Part shown: positions 17,496-27,800 of the stretch, in pieces | How positions within the stretch are numbered: the first letter of the stretch is position 1 | Layout of the letters: each line of letters starts with the position of its first letter | Assembly (NCBI GenBank): GCA_030429735.1 | Contig: JAUIET010000003.1 | Coordinates: 372,001-436,000 of the forward strand | Origin: Gammaproteobacteria bacterium | Lineage (GTDB): Bacteria > Pseudomonadota > Gammaproteobacteria > Pseudomonadales > JAUIET01 | Direction: 5' to 3' | DNA: 64,000 bases | Made by a program: the position numbers and the translations under genes | The notes under the pieces: generated by a model | Told to the model about the DNA's origin: nothing | Databases searched by the model: none | Seen by the model: only the letters and a program-made list of their open reading frames with translations

Positions 17496-17933
17496 ATGCA
17501 TTTTAACGTTTACCTCTCCGGAGAAATACATACCGATTGGCGCGAGCAGATTATTGACGGCTGCAACGCACTGAACTTACCCGTATCTTTTTCATCGGCC
17601 GTTACTGATCACGAAGCCAGCGATGCGGCGGGAGATGTGCTTGGTCAGGACGAAGCAGGCTTCTGGCGCGATCACAAATCGGCCAAGGTTAATGCTATTC
17701 GGATCAAAACCCTGCTGGAACACGCCGACGTCGCTGTTATTCGCTTCGGTCAGAAATACAAGCAATGGAACGCGGCGTTTGATGCCGGCTACTGCGCCGC
17801 ACAAGGTACGCCTTACATTACCTTGCATGACGAGAATATTGTGCACGCGCTCAAAGAAGTGGACGCTCAGGCAATGGCCTGGGCAAGCACACCGCAGCAA
17901 GTGGTTGCGCTGCTGAAACATGTTTGCCGTTAA
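17496..17933 (+). CDS. ytoQ: YtoQ family protein
   Basis: A 145-residue cytoplasmic protein beginning MHFNVYLSGEIHTDWREQI, the YtoQ family signature. DHEASDAAGDVLG and FGQKYKQWNAAFDAGYCAAQG place it near the nucleoside 2-deoxyribosyltransferase/TIR-like fold, in which an acidic residue and a nearby YLSGEI strand shape the nucleotide pocket. The biochemical role of YtoQ is not established to my knowledge. It is divergently transcribed from the phosphatidylcholine synthase gene with a 64-nt gap. Confidence 0.85.
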   Translation: MHFNVYLSGEIHTDWREQIIDGCNALNLPVSFSSAVTDHEASDAAGDVLGQDEAGFWRDHKSAKVNAIRIKTLLEHADVAVIRFGQKYKQWNAAFDAGYCAAQGTPYITLHDENIVHALKEVDAQAMAWASTPQQVVALLKHVCR

Positions 17934-17994
17934 GGTATTTTGCCTATGATTCTTCTACGTTGTGCCCGTGCAACTGAGGCCGTTGCCAACTGAA

Positions 17995-18471
17995 CTACTC
18001 GTTAATTCCCAGCAGCTCAACGTCGAAAATCAGTGTTTCATCAGGCCCTATAGCAGCGCCCGCACCACGGCTCCCGTAGGCTAACTCGCTGGGAATAAAC
18101 AAACGTGTTTTTTCGCCCACAACCATCAGCTGCAAGCCTTCAGTCCAACCGGCAATCACCTGATTAAGGCCAAACGATATGGGCTCTCCACGGTCCACAG
18201 AACTGTCAAATACGCTACCATCGATTAAGGTGCCATGATAATGCACTTTAACACGGTCCTTCTGCCCGGGACGCTCACCGCCTTCACCAGCCTCTAACAC
18301 CAGGTACTGCAAGCCAGAATCCGTTACTTTAACGCCCTCTTTCTCTTTGTTCGCTGCTAAAAAATCCAGACCGGCCTGCATATTACTTTCTCCTGAGGCT
18401 TGTGAGTTCGAAAATCGCTGATACAAAACAACCGCCAGTATCAACAGTACTAGCCCGATAGCATATTTCAT
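17995..18471 (-). CDS. FKBP-type peptidyl-prolyl cis-trans isomerase, membrane-anchored or periplasmic
   Basis: A 158-residue protein from the ATG at 18471, chosen because AGGA lies 6 nt upstream and the protein then starts with an uncleaved anchor or signal ([20 protein letters not shown]). The FKBP domain runs from about residue 62: [68 protein letters not shown]. These hold the aromatic pocket and flap residues of active FKBPs. It assists folding of exported proteins at proline bonds. Single gene, divergent from topB. Confidence 0.9.
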   Translation of the reverse strand: MKYAIGLVLLILAVVLYQRFSNSQASGESNMQAGLDFLAANKEKEGVKVTDSGLQYLVLEAGEGGERPGQKDRVKVHYHGTLIDGSVFDSSVDRGEPISFGLNQVIAGWTEGLQLMVVGEKTRLFIPSELAYGSRGAGAAIGPDETLIFDVELLGINE

Positions 18472-18658
18472 GGTGTTCCTATGAGTGCGGATTTTGTTCA
18501 GGGTGCGAGTCGGCATAATAACTGTTTCCTGTCGGAATGAAAATCGCTATACCACGCCCTCATGCGCCAAATTCAGAGTTGCTTGGCCAGATCATTGACT
18601 TGTGACCGCACTTCGCCTTTAATGGACTACTGTTTATTTATACAGCTTTCATTGTGCC

Positions 18659-20638
18659 GTGAAACTCTATATCGCTGAAAAACCAAGCCTCGGCAGAGCC
18701 ATCGCCGACGCGCTTCCAAAGCCACTAAAGAAAGCCGACGGGTATATAACCGCGGCAAATGGTGACATTGTGTCCTGGTGCATCGGCCATTTACTCGAGC
18801 AAGCAGAGCCTCATGAATACAACTCGGCCTTTAAGCGCTGGAATCAAGCCGATCTGCCAATCATTCCGCAGCAGTGGCGGCTCAACCCAAAAAACGGTAC
18901 ACACAAACAACTCGCGGTATTGCGCAAACTCATCAAACAGGCCGACCAGCTGGTACACGCTGGCGACCCGGATCGCGAAGGCCAGCTGTTGGTTGATGAA
19001 GTGATCGAATACTCCGGTGTAACCGGGCAGAAGAAAAGCCAGGTTCAACGCCTGCTAATCAGTGACTTGAACACCAGCGCGGTGAAACGTGCCCTGGGTC
19101 AACTAAGGAGTAATCGGGAATTCATACCTCTTGCTACATCGGCGCTGGCCAGGAGCAGGGCCGACTGGTTGTATGGCATAAACATGACGCGCTCGTTCAC
19201 GCTCGCAGGGCAGAAGGCAGGCTTCAGCGGTGTGTTGTCTGTCGGACGTGTTCAAACACCGGTGCTGGGGCTGGTGGTCAGGCGCGACAGGGAAATAGAA
19301 CATTTCGTTCCAGTACCTTATTTTGAAGTTTGGGCAACCGTGCGCTGTGATGACGGTGCGCAGTTCCCGGCGAAGTGGAATCCAGGTGACGCCTACCAGG
19401 CCTATCAGGATCAACAAGGTCGCGTCATCGATAAAAAGCAGGCGAGCAAAGTAGCAGAGAAGGTAAAAGGTCAGCGCGGATCAGTCGAGCGTTATGACAA
19501 AAAACCGAAATCACAACCCCCTCCATTACCCTACAATTTGTCTGCTCTGCAGATAGATGCCGCAATTCGTTTTGGTCTACCAGCGCAAAAGGTGCTGGAC
19601 GCCTGCCAGACGCTTTATGAAAAACACAAATTGATCACTTATCCTCGATCAGATTGCCGTTACTTGCCAAAGGAGCAAGTCAGCATGGCGCACAAGGTAG
19701 TGACCGCCATCGGCAGCAGCTGCCCGTCGCTCTGTGACGCAGGTTTAAATGCCGATTTATCGCTACGAAGCCGCGCCTGGAATGACCAAAAGGTAACGGC
19801 ACACCATGCCATCATACCCACGGCCAAAGCCGCACACACCGCCAGTTTAGGGCGCGCAGAAGCCCAACTCTACGAGTTAATTTCGAGGCAATACCTCGCG
19901 CAATTTTATCCCCCGTACACGTTCAACGAAGTAAAAGTGGCTGTTCGATTTGATACTGAGCAGTTCACCGCGAATGACAGAAGCACGCGGTCCGCCGGTT
20001 GGAAAGCACTGTTCCCCAGCAGGCAAGTGTCTGCAGGCGAACATAAGAATCAACACACTATTCCAGCGCTTCATAAAGGCCAAGCGGTAGATTGCGCTGA
20101 CGTTGAAGTCAAAGACAAGCTGACCCAAGCACCTCAGGCCTTCACAGATGCGAGCTTATTGGCCGCAATGACCGGAATTAGCCGCTTTGTGAAAGACCCT
20201 GATGTCCGCAAGATTCTGCGCGATACTGATGGACTGGGCACCGAGGCAACGCGCGCTGGTATCATCGAGTTGCTATTCAAGCGCGATTTCCTCACACGCA
20301 ATGGAAAGAACATTGTCAGCACAGCGTCTGGGCGTGCATTGATCGATTGCCTGCCGGAATCTGCCAGTCTGCCTGACATGACGGCACGATGGGAAAATCA
20401 TCTGGAGGCCATCAGTACTCGCACAGCGAATTACCAAAGCTTTATGCAGCCATTGATCCAAACCCTTACCGAATTGGTCCAGTTGGGCGCCAGCGCAAAT
20501 GCCGAGGCATTTAAAGGTTTGTCGTCGGGCATGTCTCGCCGTAAAAGAGGCAAATCATCAGCGCGGGCCAAAAGTAGCAGCAAAAGAAAACAATACGCTG
20601 TCGCAAAGCCGCCACTAAAAATGCGCAACGCACATTAA
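18659..20638 (+). CDS. topB: DNA topoisomerase III
   Basis: A 659-residue type IA topoisomerase with a GTG start. The Toprim domain holds AEKPSLGRAIADALP (6-20) and the metal-binding DPDREGQLL (103-111). The active-site tyrosine is Y328 in LITYPRSDCRY, the same numbering as in E. coli TopB. GLGTEATRAGIIELL is the conserved domain near the C-terminus. The tail (SRRKRGKSSARAKSSSKRK) is very basic and probably binds DNA nonspecifically. It decatenates and resolves recombination intermediates. It runs convergent with the giant surface-protein gene, with only 10 nt between stops. Confidence 0.95.
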   Translation: MKLYIAEKPSLGRAIADALPKPLKKADGYITAANGDIVSWCIGHLLEQAEPHEYNSAFKRWNQADLPIIPQQWRLNPKNGTHKQLAVLRKLIKQADQLVHAGDPDREGQLLVDEVIEYSGVTGQKKSQVQRLLISDLNTSAVKRALGQLRSNREFIPLATSALARSRADWLYGINMTRSFTLAGQKAGFSGVLSVGRVQTPVLGLVVRRDREIEHFVPVPYFEVWATVRCDDGAQFPAKWNPGDAYQAYQDQQGRVIDKKQASKVAEKVKGQRGSVERYDKKPKSQPPPLPYNLSALQIDAAIRFGLPAQKVLDACQTLYEKHKLITYPRSDCRYLPKEQVSMAHKVVTAIGSSCPSLCDAGLNADLSLRSRAWNDQKVTAHHAIIPTAKAAHTASLGRAEAQLYELISRQYLAQFYPPYTFNEVKVAVRFDTEQFTANDRSTRSAGWKALFPSRQVSAGEHKNQHTIPALHKGQAVDCADVEVKDKLTQAPQAFTDASLLAAMTGISRFVKDPDVRKILRDTDGLGTEATRAGIIELLFKRDFLTRNGKNIVSTASGRALIDCLPESASLPDMTARWENHLEAISTRTANYQSFMQPLIQTLTELVQLGASANAEAFKGLSSGMSRRKRGKSSARAKSSSKRKQYAVAKPPLKMRNAH

Positions 20639-20648
20639 GAACCCCGGA

Positions 20649-23600
20649 CTACCCAAACATCTGGTCTACTGAGTTCTCTTCTGTATTCTTAGCAGCTCCG
20701 TTTTGGTCTTTCTTGGTCATAATTGGCAGAGGGTCAAACGAGCGCCATGCGGGAAGAGTAGTCAGCAAGCTCGCCAGCAACGACCCACCTCTAAGAACCC
20801 ATGCAACAACGCCAGTGCTCAGAACGGCACTGCTGCCCATCACTGTTTGTACCAGAATCCGATCCGCTTCATTGACTTCTTCAATCGTTTTCAGATCACG
20901 CCACAGATCATCATCTGCAAACATTAACTCCAAAGCCTCCAGATTCAGATCAACATTCCCGGAGCCAGAGTCAAGCCGGTGTGGAGAAACGTCATCATCA
21001 AGTTCTTGAGCCTGTTTTTCAAACTCCACACTGGCGATATTTGGCAACAACGACTGCCCAACAGCACGCGTATTTAATGCAAATTCAGGCAGTGCAGAAT
21101 CAAAATATGAGGGCTCTTCAACGAATTCACTAGCCGACGACTGCTCATCCAACACAGCCGGTGGGGTTACCTCGGGCGCAGATTCTTCTTCCTGTACTGG
21201 CTCTTCCTTCTCTGGCTCAGGCTCAGGTTCAGGTTCGATTGTCGTCGCACCCGATGTACCATCATCCTGGACAATCAGTGACACAGTTTGTACCTCGGAG
21301 CTTAGCTCACCATCCGAAACACGATAGGTAAAGAAATCCTGACCTACAAAGCCTGATACCGGCCGATACACCAAACGCCCGCTTTGATCCACAGTGAGTT
21401 GCCCGAACTCTGGGGCGTCAACCAGCACGATGCTGAGGACGTCACCTTCAACATCGACATCATTTGATAATAACTGCGCAGGCTCCAATATCAACGTTCC
21501 GTTCTCAATCAACTCGAACTGCTCGCCCTGAGCTGTCGGTGCGTCGTTAACAGCCTGCCCCGTAAGCCGCTTTTCACCGATCACCGGTGCTACTATGCCA
21601 TCTGAAACGCTGACACTCAGAATGAAGTCACTGCTCTCATTCTCAGCAGGGGTGAACACAACAGTTGCCAACAACGTATTGACATCGTCCACGGCACCTG
21701 ACGCACGCCACTCTCCACTGTCAGCATCAAATACTGCAATCACTGAACCGGACGTTCCGGTGCTTAACGTGCCCACATCAGGGTCCGACATGGTTAATGT
21801 TACCGTGACGTTCGGACTATCAACATCCGCCACAACAATCGGTGTTAATGCAAGTGCCGTGTCTTCAGTATACGTTTCCGCCTCAGTCAGATTGCTAACC
21901 ATGGGCGCGTCATTCACCGCAACGTTCCTCATTAGCTTTGTTCCGGTAACAGTTGCAGCACCGTCACTGACTGACGTTAGCAAAGAGAAATCTGCCGAAA
22001 AATTGGTGGCCGGCGTGAAGATCACATCAACAAGCAATGCATTCACATCAGCAATGGTTCCGGTGGCCGACCACACACCGGTTGCAGGATCAAACACAGA
22101 CGTAGTTGCACCGACCGTTGCTGTGCTCAGTTGCCCCGCATTGACATTGGATAAGGTCAGAGTTGCCGTGACATTTGCACTATCAACATCAGCGATAACG
22201 ATATCGGCAAAATCGAGTGGCAGATCTTCAACAAACGTTTCTGGCGCGTCAAGATTGGTTGCGACCGGCGCGTCATTTATCGGCGTAGCTGAAAGAGTTT
22301 TCAGGCCTGTGATGGCTGGTGCAATACCATCATTAACCGATGTCGCAATGCTGATATTCCGGTCGTAGTTTGATGCCGGCGTAAACGTGACACCTGCAAG
22401 CAGAGTGTTGACGTCGCTGACAGCGCCGGACGCGGTCCAAACGCCTGTAGCAGGGTTAAACGAAGAGCTGACCGCCCCAGAACTTGCAACAGAAAGAGTA
22501 CCGGCTGCCGCATCAGACAATGTCAGCGTGACCTGAGTGTTGGTATCGTCTACGTCAGTCACTACTATGTCGCTTAAGTCCAACACTGTGTCTTCGGTAT
22601 AGACTTCGGGTGTGCTCAGATTGCTCGCCGTTGGCGCGTCATTAATCGCCACTGTTGTTACTGTTGTTGTGGCAACAAGGCTGGCATCGCTGCCATCATT
22701 TACCGATATCCGTATTATCCGTGGCGAAGTATCCGGGTTTTCTGAGGGGTTTTCATAGGTCAACGACTGAAGCAGCGTTTGATAGTTAGCAACGCTGTCA
22801 AGCCCGGTAAAACTAAAAGTTATAGAGCCTGGTGCACCGGTTGCAAACGCCAGAACACTTATATTCGAACTTGGCAGAGTGAAGTCAATCGTTTCGACGT
22901 TCTGTTGCCAGAACAAGGTAATACTCATTCCAGCCAGGCTTGTATTGTCGATATCAGACAGAATCCAGTCATTATCAGCAATACTGACCGGACCACCGTT
23001 CTCCGTGAAGACAGTATTGTAATCAACCCCTGTTGCACCTGAACTATTGTCACCATCAAGGTCCAGCACAGGCGCGTCATTGACGGCAGTGACTGACACA
23101 TCAATAGCATCATTCGCGCTGCTGAACGCTGTGGACCCGCCGGATGATGCAACGCTCACCTTGCTTCCAGCTGTTCCTGATGATTGGTCCCACGCCTTCC
23201 AGGACAACGTAGAAGAGTCCGCCCCTACGAGTGGGTCAGGCACATAGCGCAGACGGTCATTATCGCGCAGCAGCAATGCGCTGCTATCATTGACGCTTCC
23301 CAGGTTTGCCCAGCTGACGCCTGCGTTCGTGGAATACTGCCAGGTTCCGCTTCCAGGCGACAATACACTGCGGATTGCAATACCTTCTACCGCACTGGTG
23401 TCTGCATCCGTTATTGGATCGCCCCCAGCGCCCCTGGCAATAATATCGGCAATAAGATCACCACTATTATTAACATCGTCTTCAGTAATTGATGTCATGG
23501 AGGGCACGCCGGTATTGTCCAATACAGGGGCATCGTTAAGCGCTGTGACGCCAACGGTTAAACTGCCTGTTGCCTGCGCCGCTCCGCCAATTCCCTGGCT

Positions 23601-24854
23601 ACCGCTATTGCCATCATCGAACACGTAGTCAATTAGCACTGAGCTCGGTGGTGCTGCACTTATGTTAGCGTAAGTTATCTGACTTAACACATTGTCCACG
23701 TCTGCTGACGTCGGAATTTCCGAATTCGCGTCAGTGAAACTGATCAGCAGCTCGCCGGCGGTCGTGGTGGTATCGAACGTAGCAATGCTTTGGCCATTCT
23801 TCAGCAGATTTCCAGCCAGCAGCGTAATGCCGTTGTCATCGCTGAAACTGAATACGTCGTCACTGTTGACTGCGCTGTGCCGAGCAAGTGTCAGTGTTGA
23901 ACCACTGTAGTTGCCAGCACCACCGTTTAATGAGCCCAACTCGACGTCACCAATTCCGGTCGTAGAATCCAGTAAGGTTGCCGGACCACCTTCAGTAAAG
24001 TTGGGAGTCTCATCAAGCCCCGTAAAGGCAGGCGTGTTATTAACCGCAGTGACCGATAGCACGGACACCGCAACATTGCCGTCATTATTGCCATCATTGG
24101 CAATTACTGTAATAGTGCGAGGGGTTGTGTCTGGTACCGCGGAGACATTGTTGTAGCGTACCGTCCGCAAAACCTGCTCATAGTTGGCTATTGTATCGGA
24201 ACCTGTCAAAGACAGAACGCCGGTGCCGACAAAGTACGTTCCTGTGATCGATGTGCCGGTGGTGTTCGCGGAGAGAAATTCTGCAGCGCCATTCAATGGG
24301 TTACTAAGAGTTACCGTGACGGAAACAAGATTGCCGCTGTCCGCGTCGCTGATCGTAGCGTCAGTATCAGCAGCCTGCACGGGACCGCCATTCTCAGTAA
24401 AATCACCGACATAATTTGGATCCGCGGCGGAACTGCTGTTGTCACCATCCAAATCAATAAATGGCAACGGTAAATGAGACGAGGCAACGGCTGAGAATTC
24501 GGATGAGGCTCCGTAATTGCCGCCACCAAGGTCCTCCGTAGCAATAGCGGATACAAACTCACCAGCATTTAACAATTGCGTTAGCGTGGCGGTAAATATT
24601 CCATCACCGGAACCATCAGTACTTACAGTCGTAAAGCCAAGGTAACGCTGCCCTTCTCCAAACCCCGATGCATCGGCCGTGGTGTTGGCATAAAAATCGA
24701 TTCTGAATGCGCTGCTGGCTGTAGAATTTAATGCGCCATCAATCGTTATGGAGTTTGAGCCATTGGTGGCTACGTCAATCAGTGCCGGATAGTTTTGCAG
24801 GTTGTTTGGGCCTGAATCGATATCACCGACATCGTTGGGGTTCGAGCCGTCGCC
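20649..24854 (-). CDS. C-terminal part of the giant LEPR-type surface protein, downstream of an in-frame stop
   Basis: This is the same reading frame as the 3346-residue part, continuing straight after a TAA at 24855-24857 for about 1401 residues. The first Met is at 24575 and has no convincing ribosome site, so independent translation is doubtful. It completes the interrupted fifth module (GPNNLQNYPAL, GFGEGQRYLGFT). It then has at least six tandem Ig/cadherin-like repeats of about 100-170 residues joined at NDAP motifs. An acidic Pro/Glu linker (EPEPEPEPEKEEPVQEEE) and a C-terminal region follow, with a hydrophobic segment VMGSSAVLSTGVVAWVLRGG (about 20757-20843) and LPAWRSFDPLPIM. The tail probably anchors the protein in a membrane. 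Confidence 0.75.
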   Translation of the reverse strand, partial: GDGSNPNDVGDIDSGPNNLQNYPALIDVATNGSNSITIDGALNSTASSAFRIDFYANTTADASGFGEGQRYLGFTTVSTDGSGDGIFTATLTQLLNAGEFVSAIATEDLGGGNYGASSEFSAVASSHLPLPFIDLDGDNSSSAADPNYVGDFTENGGPVQAADTDATISDADSGNLVSVTVTLSNPLNGAAEFLSANTTGTSITGTYFVGTGVLSLTGSDTIANYEQVLRTVRYNNVSAVPDTTPRTITVIANDGNNDGNVAVSVLSVTAVNNTPAFTGLDETPNFTEGGPATLLDSTTGIGDVELGSLNGGAGNYSGSTLTLARHSAVNSDDVFSFSDDNGITLLAGNLLKNGQSIATFDTTTTAGELLISFTDANSEIPTSADVDNVLSQITYANISAAPPSSVLIDYVFDDGNSGSQGIGGAAQATGSLTVGVTALNDAPVLDNTGVPSMTSITEDDVNNSGDLIADIIARGAGGDPITDADTSAVEGIAIRSVLSPGSGTWQYSTNAGVSWANLGSVNDSSALLLRDNDRLRYVPDPLVGADSSTLSWKAWDQSSGTAGSKVSVASSGGSTAFSSANDAIDVSVTAVNDAPVLDLDGDNSSGATGVDYNTVFTENGGPVSIADNDWILSDIDNTSLAGMSITLFWQQNVETIDFTLPSSNISVLAFATGAPGSITFSFTGLDSVANYQTLLQSLTYENPSENPDTSPRIIRISVNDGSDASLVATTTVTTVAINDAPTASNLSTPEVYTEDTVLDLSDIVVTDVDDTNTQVTLTLSDAAAGTLSVASSGAVSSSFNPATGVWTASGAVSDVNTLLAGVTFTPASNYDRNISIATSVNDGIAPAITGLKTLSATPINDAPVATNLDAPETFVEDLPLDFADIVIADVDSANVTATLTLSNVNAGQLSTATVGATTSVFDPATGVWSATGTIADVNALLVDVIFTPATNFSADFSLLTSVSDGAATVTGTKLMRNVAVNDAPMVSNLTEAETYTEDTALALTPIVVADVDSPNVTVTLTMSDPDVGTLSTGTSGSVIAVFDADSGEWRASGAVDDVNTLLATVVFTPAENESSDFILSVSVSDGIVAPVIGEKRLTGQAVNDAPTAQGEQFELIENGTLILEPAQLLSNDVDVEGDVLSIVLVDAPEFGQLTVDQSGRLVYRPVSGFVGQDFFTYRVSDGELSSEVQTVSLIVQDDGTSGATTIEPEPEPEPEKEEPVQEEESAPEVTPPAVLDEQSSASEFVEEPSYFDSALPEFALNTRAVGQSLLPNIASVEFEKQAQELDDDVSPHRLDSGSGNVDLNLEALELMFADDDLWRDLKTIEEVNEADRILVQTVMGSSAVLSTGVVAWVLRGGSLLASLLTTLPAWRSFDPLPIMTKKDQNGAAKNTEENSVDQMFG

Positions 24855-24857
24855 TTA
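24855..24857 (-). other. Premature in-frame TAA inside the giant gene
   Basis: The codons run GIDL-TAA-GDGSNPNDVGDIDSGPNNLQNYPAL on the minus strand with no frame change. Four other copies of the same block in this gene read through at this point (GIDLSGS, GIDIEAG, GIDLNPN, GIDLGDD). Downstream repeats and the membrane tail stay intact. Read through, the gene would encode 4748 residues (20649-34895). Confidence 0.9.
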
Positions 24858-27800
24858 TAGATCAATGCCTTCGCCAGCGTTCGCAAAGATACTGTTCGCT
24901 AAAATCGACGCGTTTGCCGACCCTGTGACCACCAACCCGTCGGCGCCTACTTGGGAGATCACATTCTCGTCACCCATTGCTAGACCACCTATTGTGATGT
25001 CCGTCGCATCATCAATGCGTATTCCATTTCCGGCAATTGCCCCGGGTGATAAGCCATCAGCTAACAAGCCCACGGTATTGCCGGTGATGACAATGTTGTC
25101 AACGACCGGTGCGTTCGACTGATTGATGTGTAGCCCGTCATTGTTCGATGATGCGATCACATTGTCACTGATGATCACATTACTTGTACCGTTGACCGCA
25201 CCATTCCATACCCATATGCCGCTGCCGCTGTTATTGCCTAACAGCGTAGATCCATCAGCCCCCAGTCCGACATAGTTGTTTTCGAAGCGCAGCGTATTAC
25301 CTTCACTGAAACCACCCATTGAATCGTTAGAAGTGATGACGTTTCGATCACCTGCCGTTGCGCCACCGATCGTAACATTGTCACCTTTGCTATCGAAACC
25401 ATACACCTGATTGTGCAGAGCAACGTTGCCGGTAAAGTCTGTGCCAATGTAGTTACCGCGGACCATGACGTCCGTGGCGGAATCTTCAATACTAATACCA
25501 TTACGCAGATTGCCTGCGATCACGTTTCTCCCACCTGCGGTACCATCACCAACATTGATATCCGACGAACGCAGATCAAGACCATCCAAGGTGTTTGCAA
25601 GCGCGCCCGTACCCGCGGCATTTGTGCCAATAAAATTACCCAGAATGGTAGTGTTGCTCGACGAGCCGTAAACGAAAATTCCGCTTTGATTATTGCCACT
25701 TATAACGTTCGCTTCGCCAGCAGCAGTACCCCCAATCGCGGTGTTTGCTCCACCACGCACATCGATGCCAGCACGGTTCCCAACGGCCGCCGTTCCAGCC
25801 GCATTGGTACCAATATAATTACCCCTGACTACGACTGCATCGCTACCATTGTCAATCGAAATGCCATCGCGCCCATTTCCGCCAATTACATTACGACCTG
25901 CTATGCTGCCGTCGCCAATATTGACTCCCATCGCTGCAACACTAACGCCGGCCATGCTATTGCCAACAGCTGAGGTGCCAAGCGCATTCAGGCCAATCAG
26001 ATTGCCTAGAACATCGGTATTGCTTGCCGAGCTATCGATACGAATTCCGTGATTGTCATTCCCGGATACAACATTGCCGGCACCGGCGGCCAGGCCGCCG
26101 ATGGTATTGTTGCTCGCGAAGTCGTAGACCTGAACACCATCATTTAGGTTGCCTAGCGCCATATCGCCCGTCGCATCAACGCCAATATAGTTGCCCTGTA
26201 AGACATTGCTATTTGTACCCAGGTTACGAATATTAACGCCAATATTATTGCCGGCGATGACATTTCCGGCGCCTGCTGACGTTCCCCCTATCGTATTACC
26301 TGACGCTCCATTCTCAATCTGAATTCCGAAGCTTGTGTTTCCGCGCGCAGCTAAACCTGTCACATCGGTTCCAATGTAATTGCCGCGAATGGAATTGCCG
26401 GTAGTAGTCGAGTCTGCAAGATAAACACCCCAGCCGTTGCCTGAGATAACGTTCCGTTCCAGCGCTGTACTGCCCCCTACGATAGTATTCGTTGTGCCAT
26501 TTTCAATTTGTACGCCGCTGTCACTATTTCCCAATGTACTTGTTCCAGCTGCGTTCAGACCAATGATATTGCCGAGCACAACATTACTGCTCGCATTATC
26601 AATGTAGATACCATCGTCCGTATTAGCTGAGATCACATTGCCAGAACCCGCAACCGAACCACCAATCGTGTTATTGGTTGCCAGATTGCGAATCTGGACA
26701 CCGCTGTCCGAGTTACCCAGCGCCAGATTTCCGCTTGCATCGACACCGATGTAGTTGCCCTGTACTACATTTCCCACTGAACCCGCATCGCGAATATCCA
26801 AACCGACCACGTTACCGGAAATAACGTTGCGTGCGCCAAGCACGGTACCGCCGATGGTGTTATTAGACGCACCGTCTTCGATTTGAATACCATAGTTTGT
26901 ATTCGCAATCGCGGCGGTGCCAGAAGTATTGGTGCCTATGTAGTTGCCCTGCACTGTATTGTTTGAGGTTCCGACTTCGCCAAACCAGATACCCCACAGA
27001 TTACCGGAGATCACGTTTCGCGCGCCAGCCAAGGTGCCACCAATTGCATTTCCGGAGGCACCTCCACGCACTTCAACACCGGTGTCTGCATTGCCAAGTA
27101 ATGCGCCGGCCACGTCCAGGCCAACCAGATTACCGATAATGGTGTTATTGTTGCCATCAACGATAGCGATACCATCGTCATCGTTACCGGAAATAATGTT
27201 CTGATCGGCCGCCGTTAGGCCACCGATGGTATTGTTAGACGAACCGCTATTAATGTGAATTCCGTCAACGGCATTCCCCTGATCGAGCAGGCCGGTAATA
27301 TCGGTGCCGATAAAGTTGCCGGCAATCGTATTTGAATTGCCACTCACATCGATTCCATTCGAACCAAATCGAGAGATAGCCAAGCCGCGAATGGTGCTTC
27401 CATCTGTATTGACATTCAATCCATTAACGGCACCCGCGCTTACGCCATTGAGTTCAATGATCGGCGTGCTGATAAATCCAGGCTGCGTTGACGCGTCGAT
27501 AACCACGGCATCCGTGATGGTCGGCAAGGCTGCACTGATGGCAATAGACCAGTACTCATCTCCGCTACCTGGAGATCCGGGGGTCGGATCAACATAACCG
27601 GCGTCGGTTGTTGCGATATTGAAAGAGAGCTGGTCGGGCGCACCAATGTTGCTTGTATTATTGGACGCTAGAATGGCCTCGCGAAGCGAAATCAAACCGT
27701 CGATGCCTCGGTTAGCAGTCAGTGCTGAAATACTGGATGTATCACCATCGAGTGTGTCGCTTGCGGTATCAACAACAAGCACACCGGCGCCTGAGAACTG

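Noticed and set aside
21595..22368. Long plus-strand open frame (about 257 codons) inside the giant gene
   Set aside because: It is the complement of low-stop repeat coding sequence; its composition is Ser/Thr/Val-rich without any recognisable motif, and the minus-strand protein is clearly the real one.
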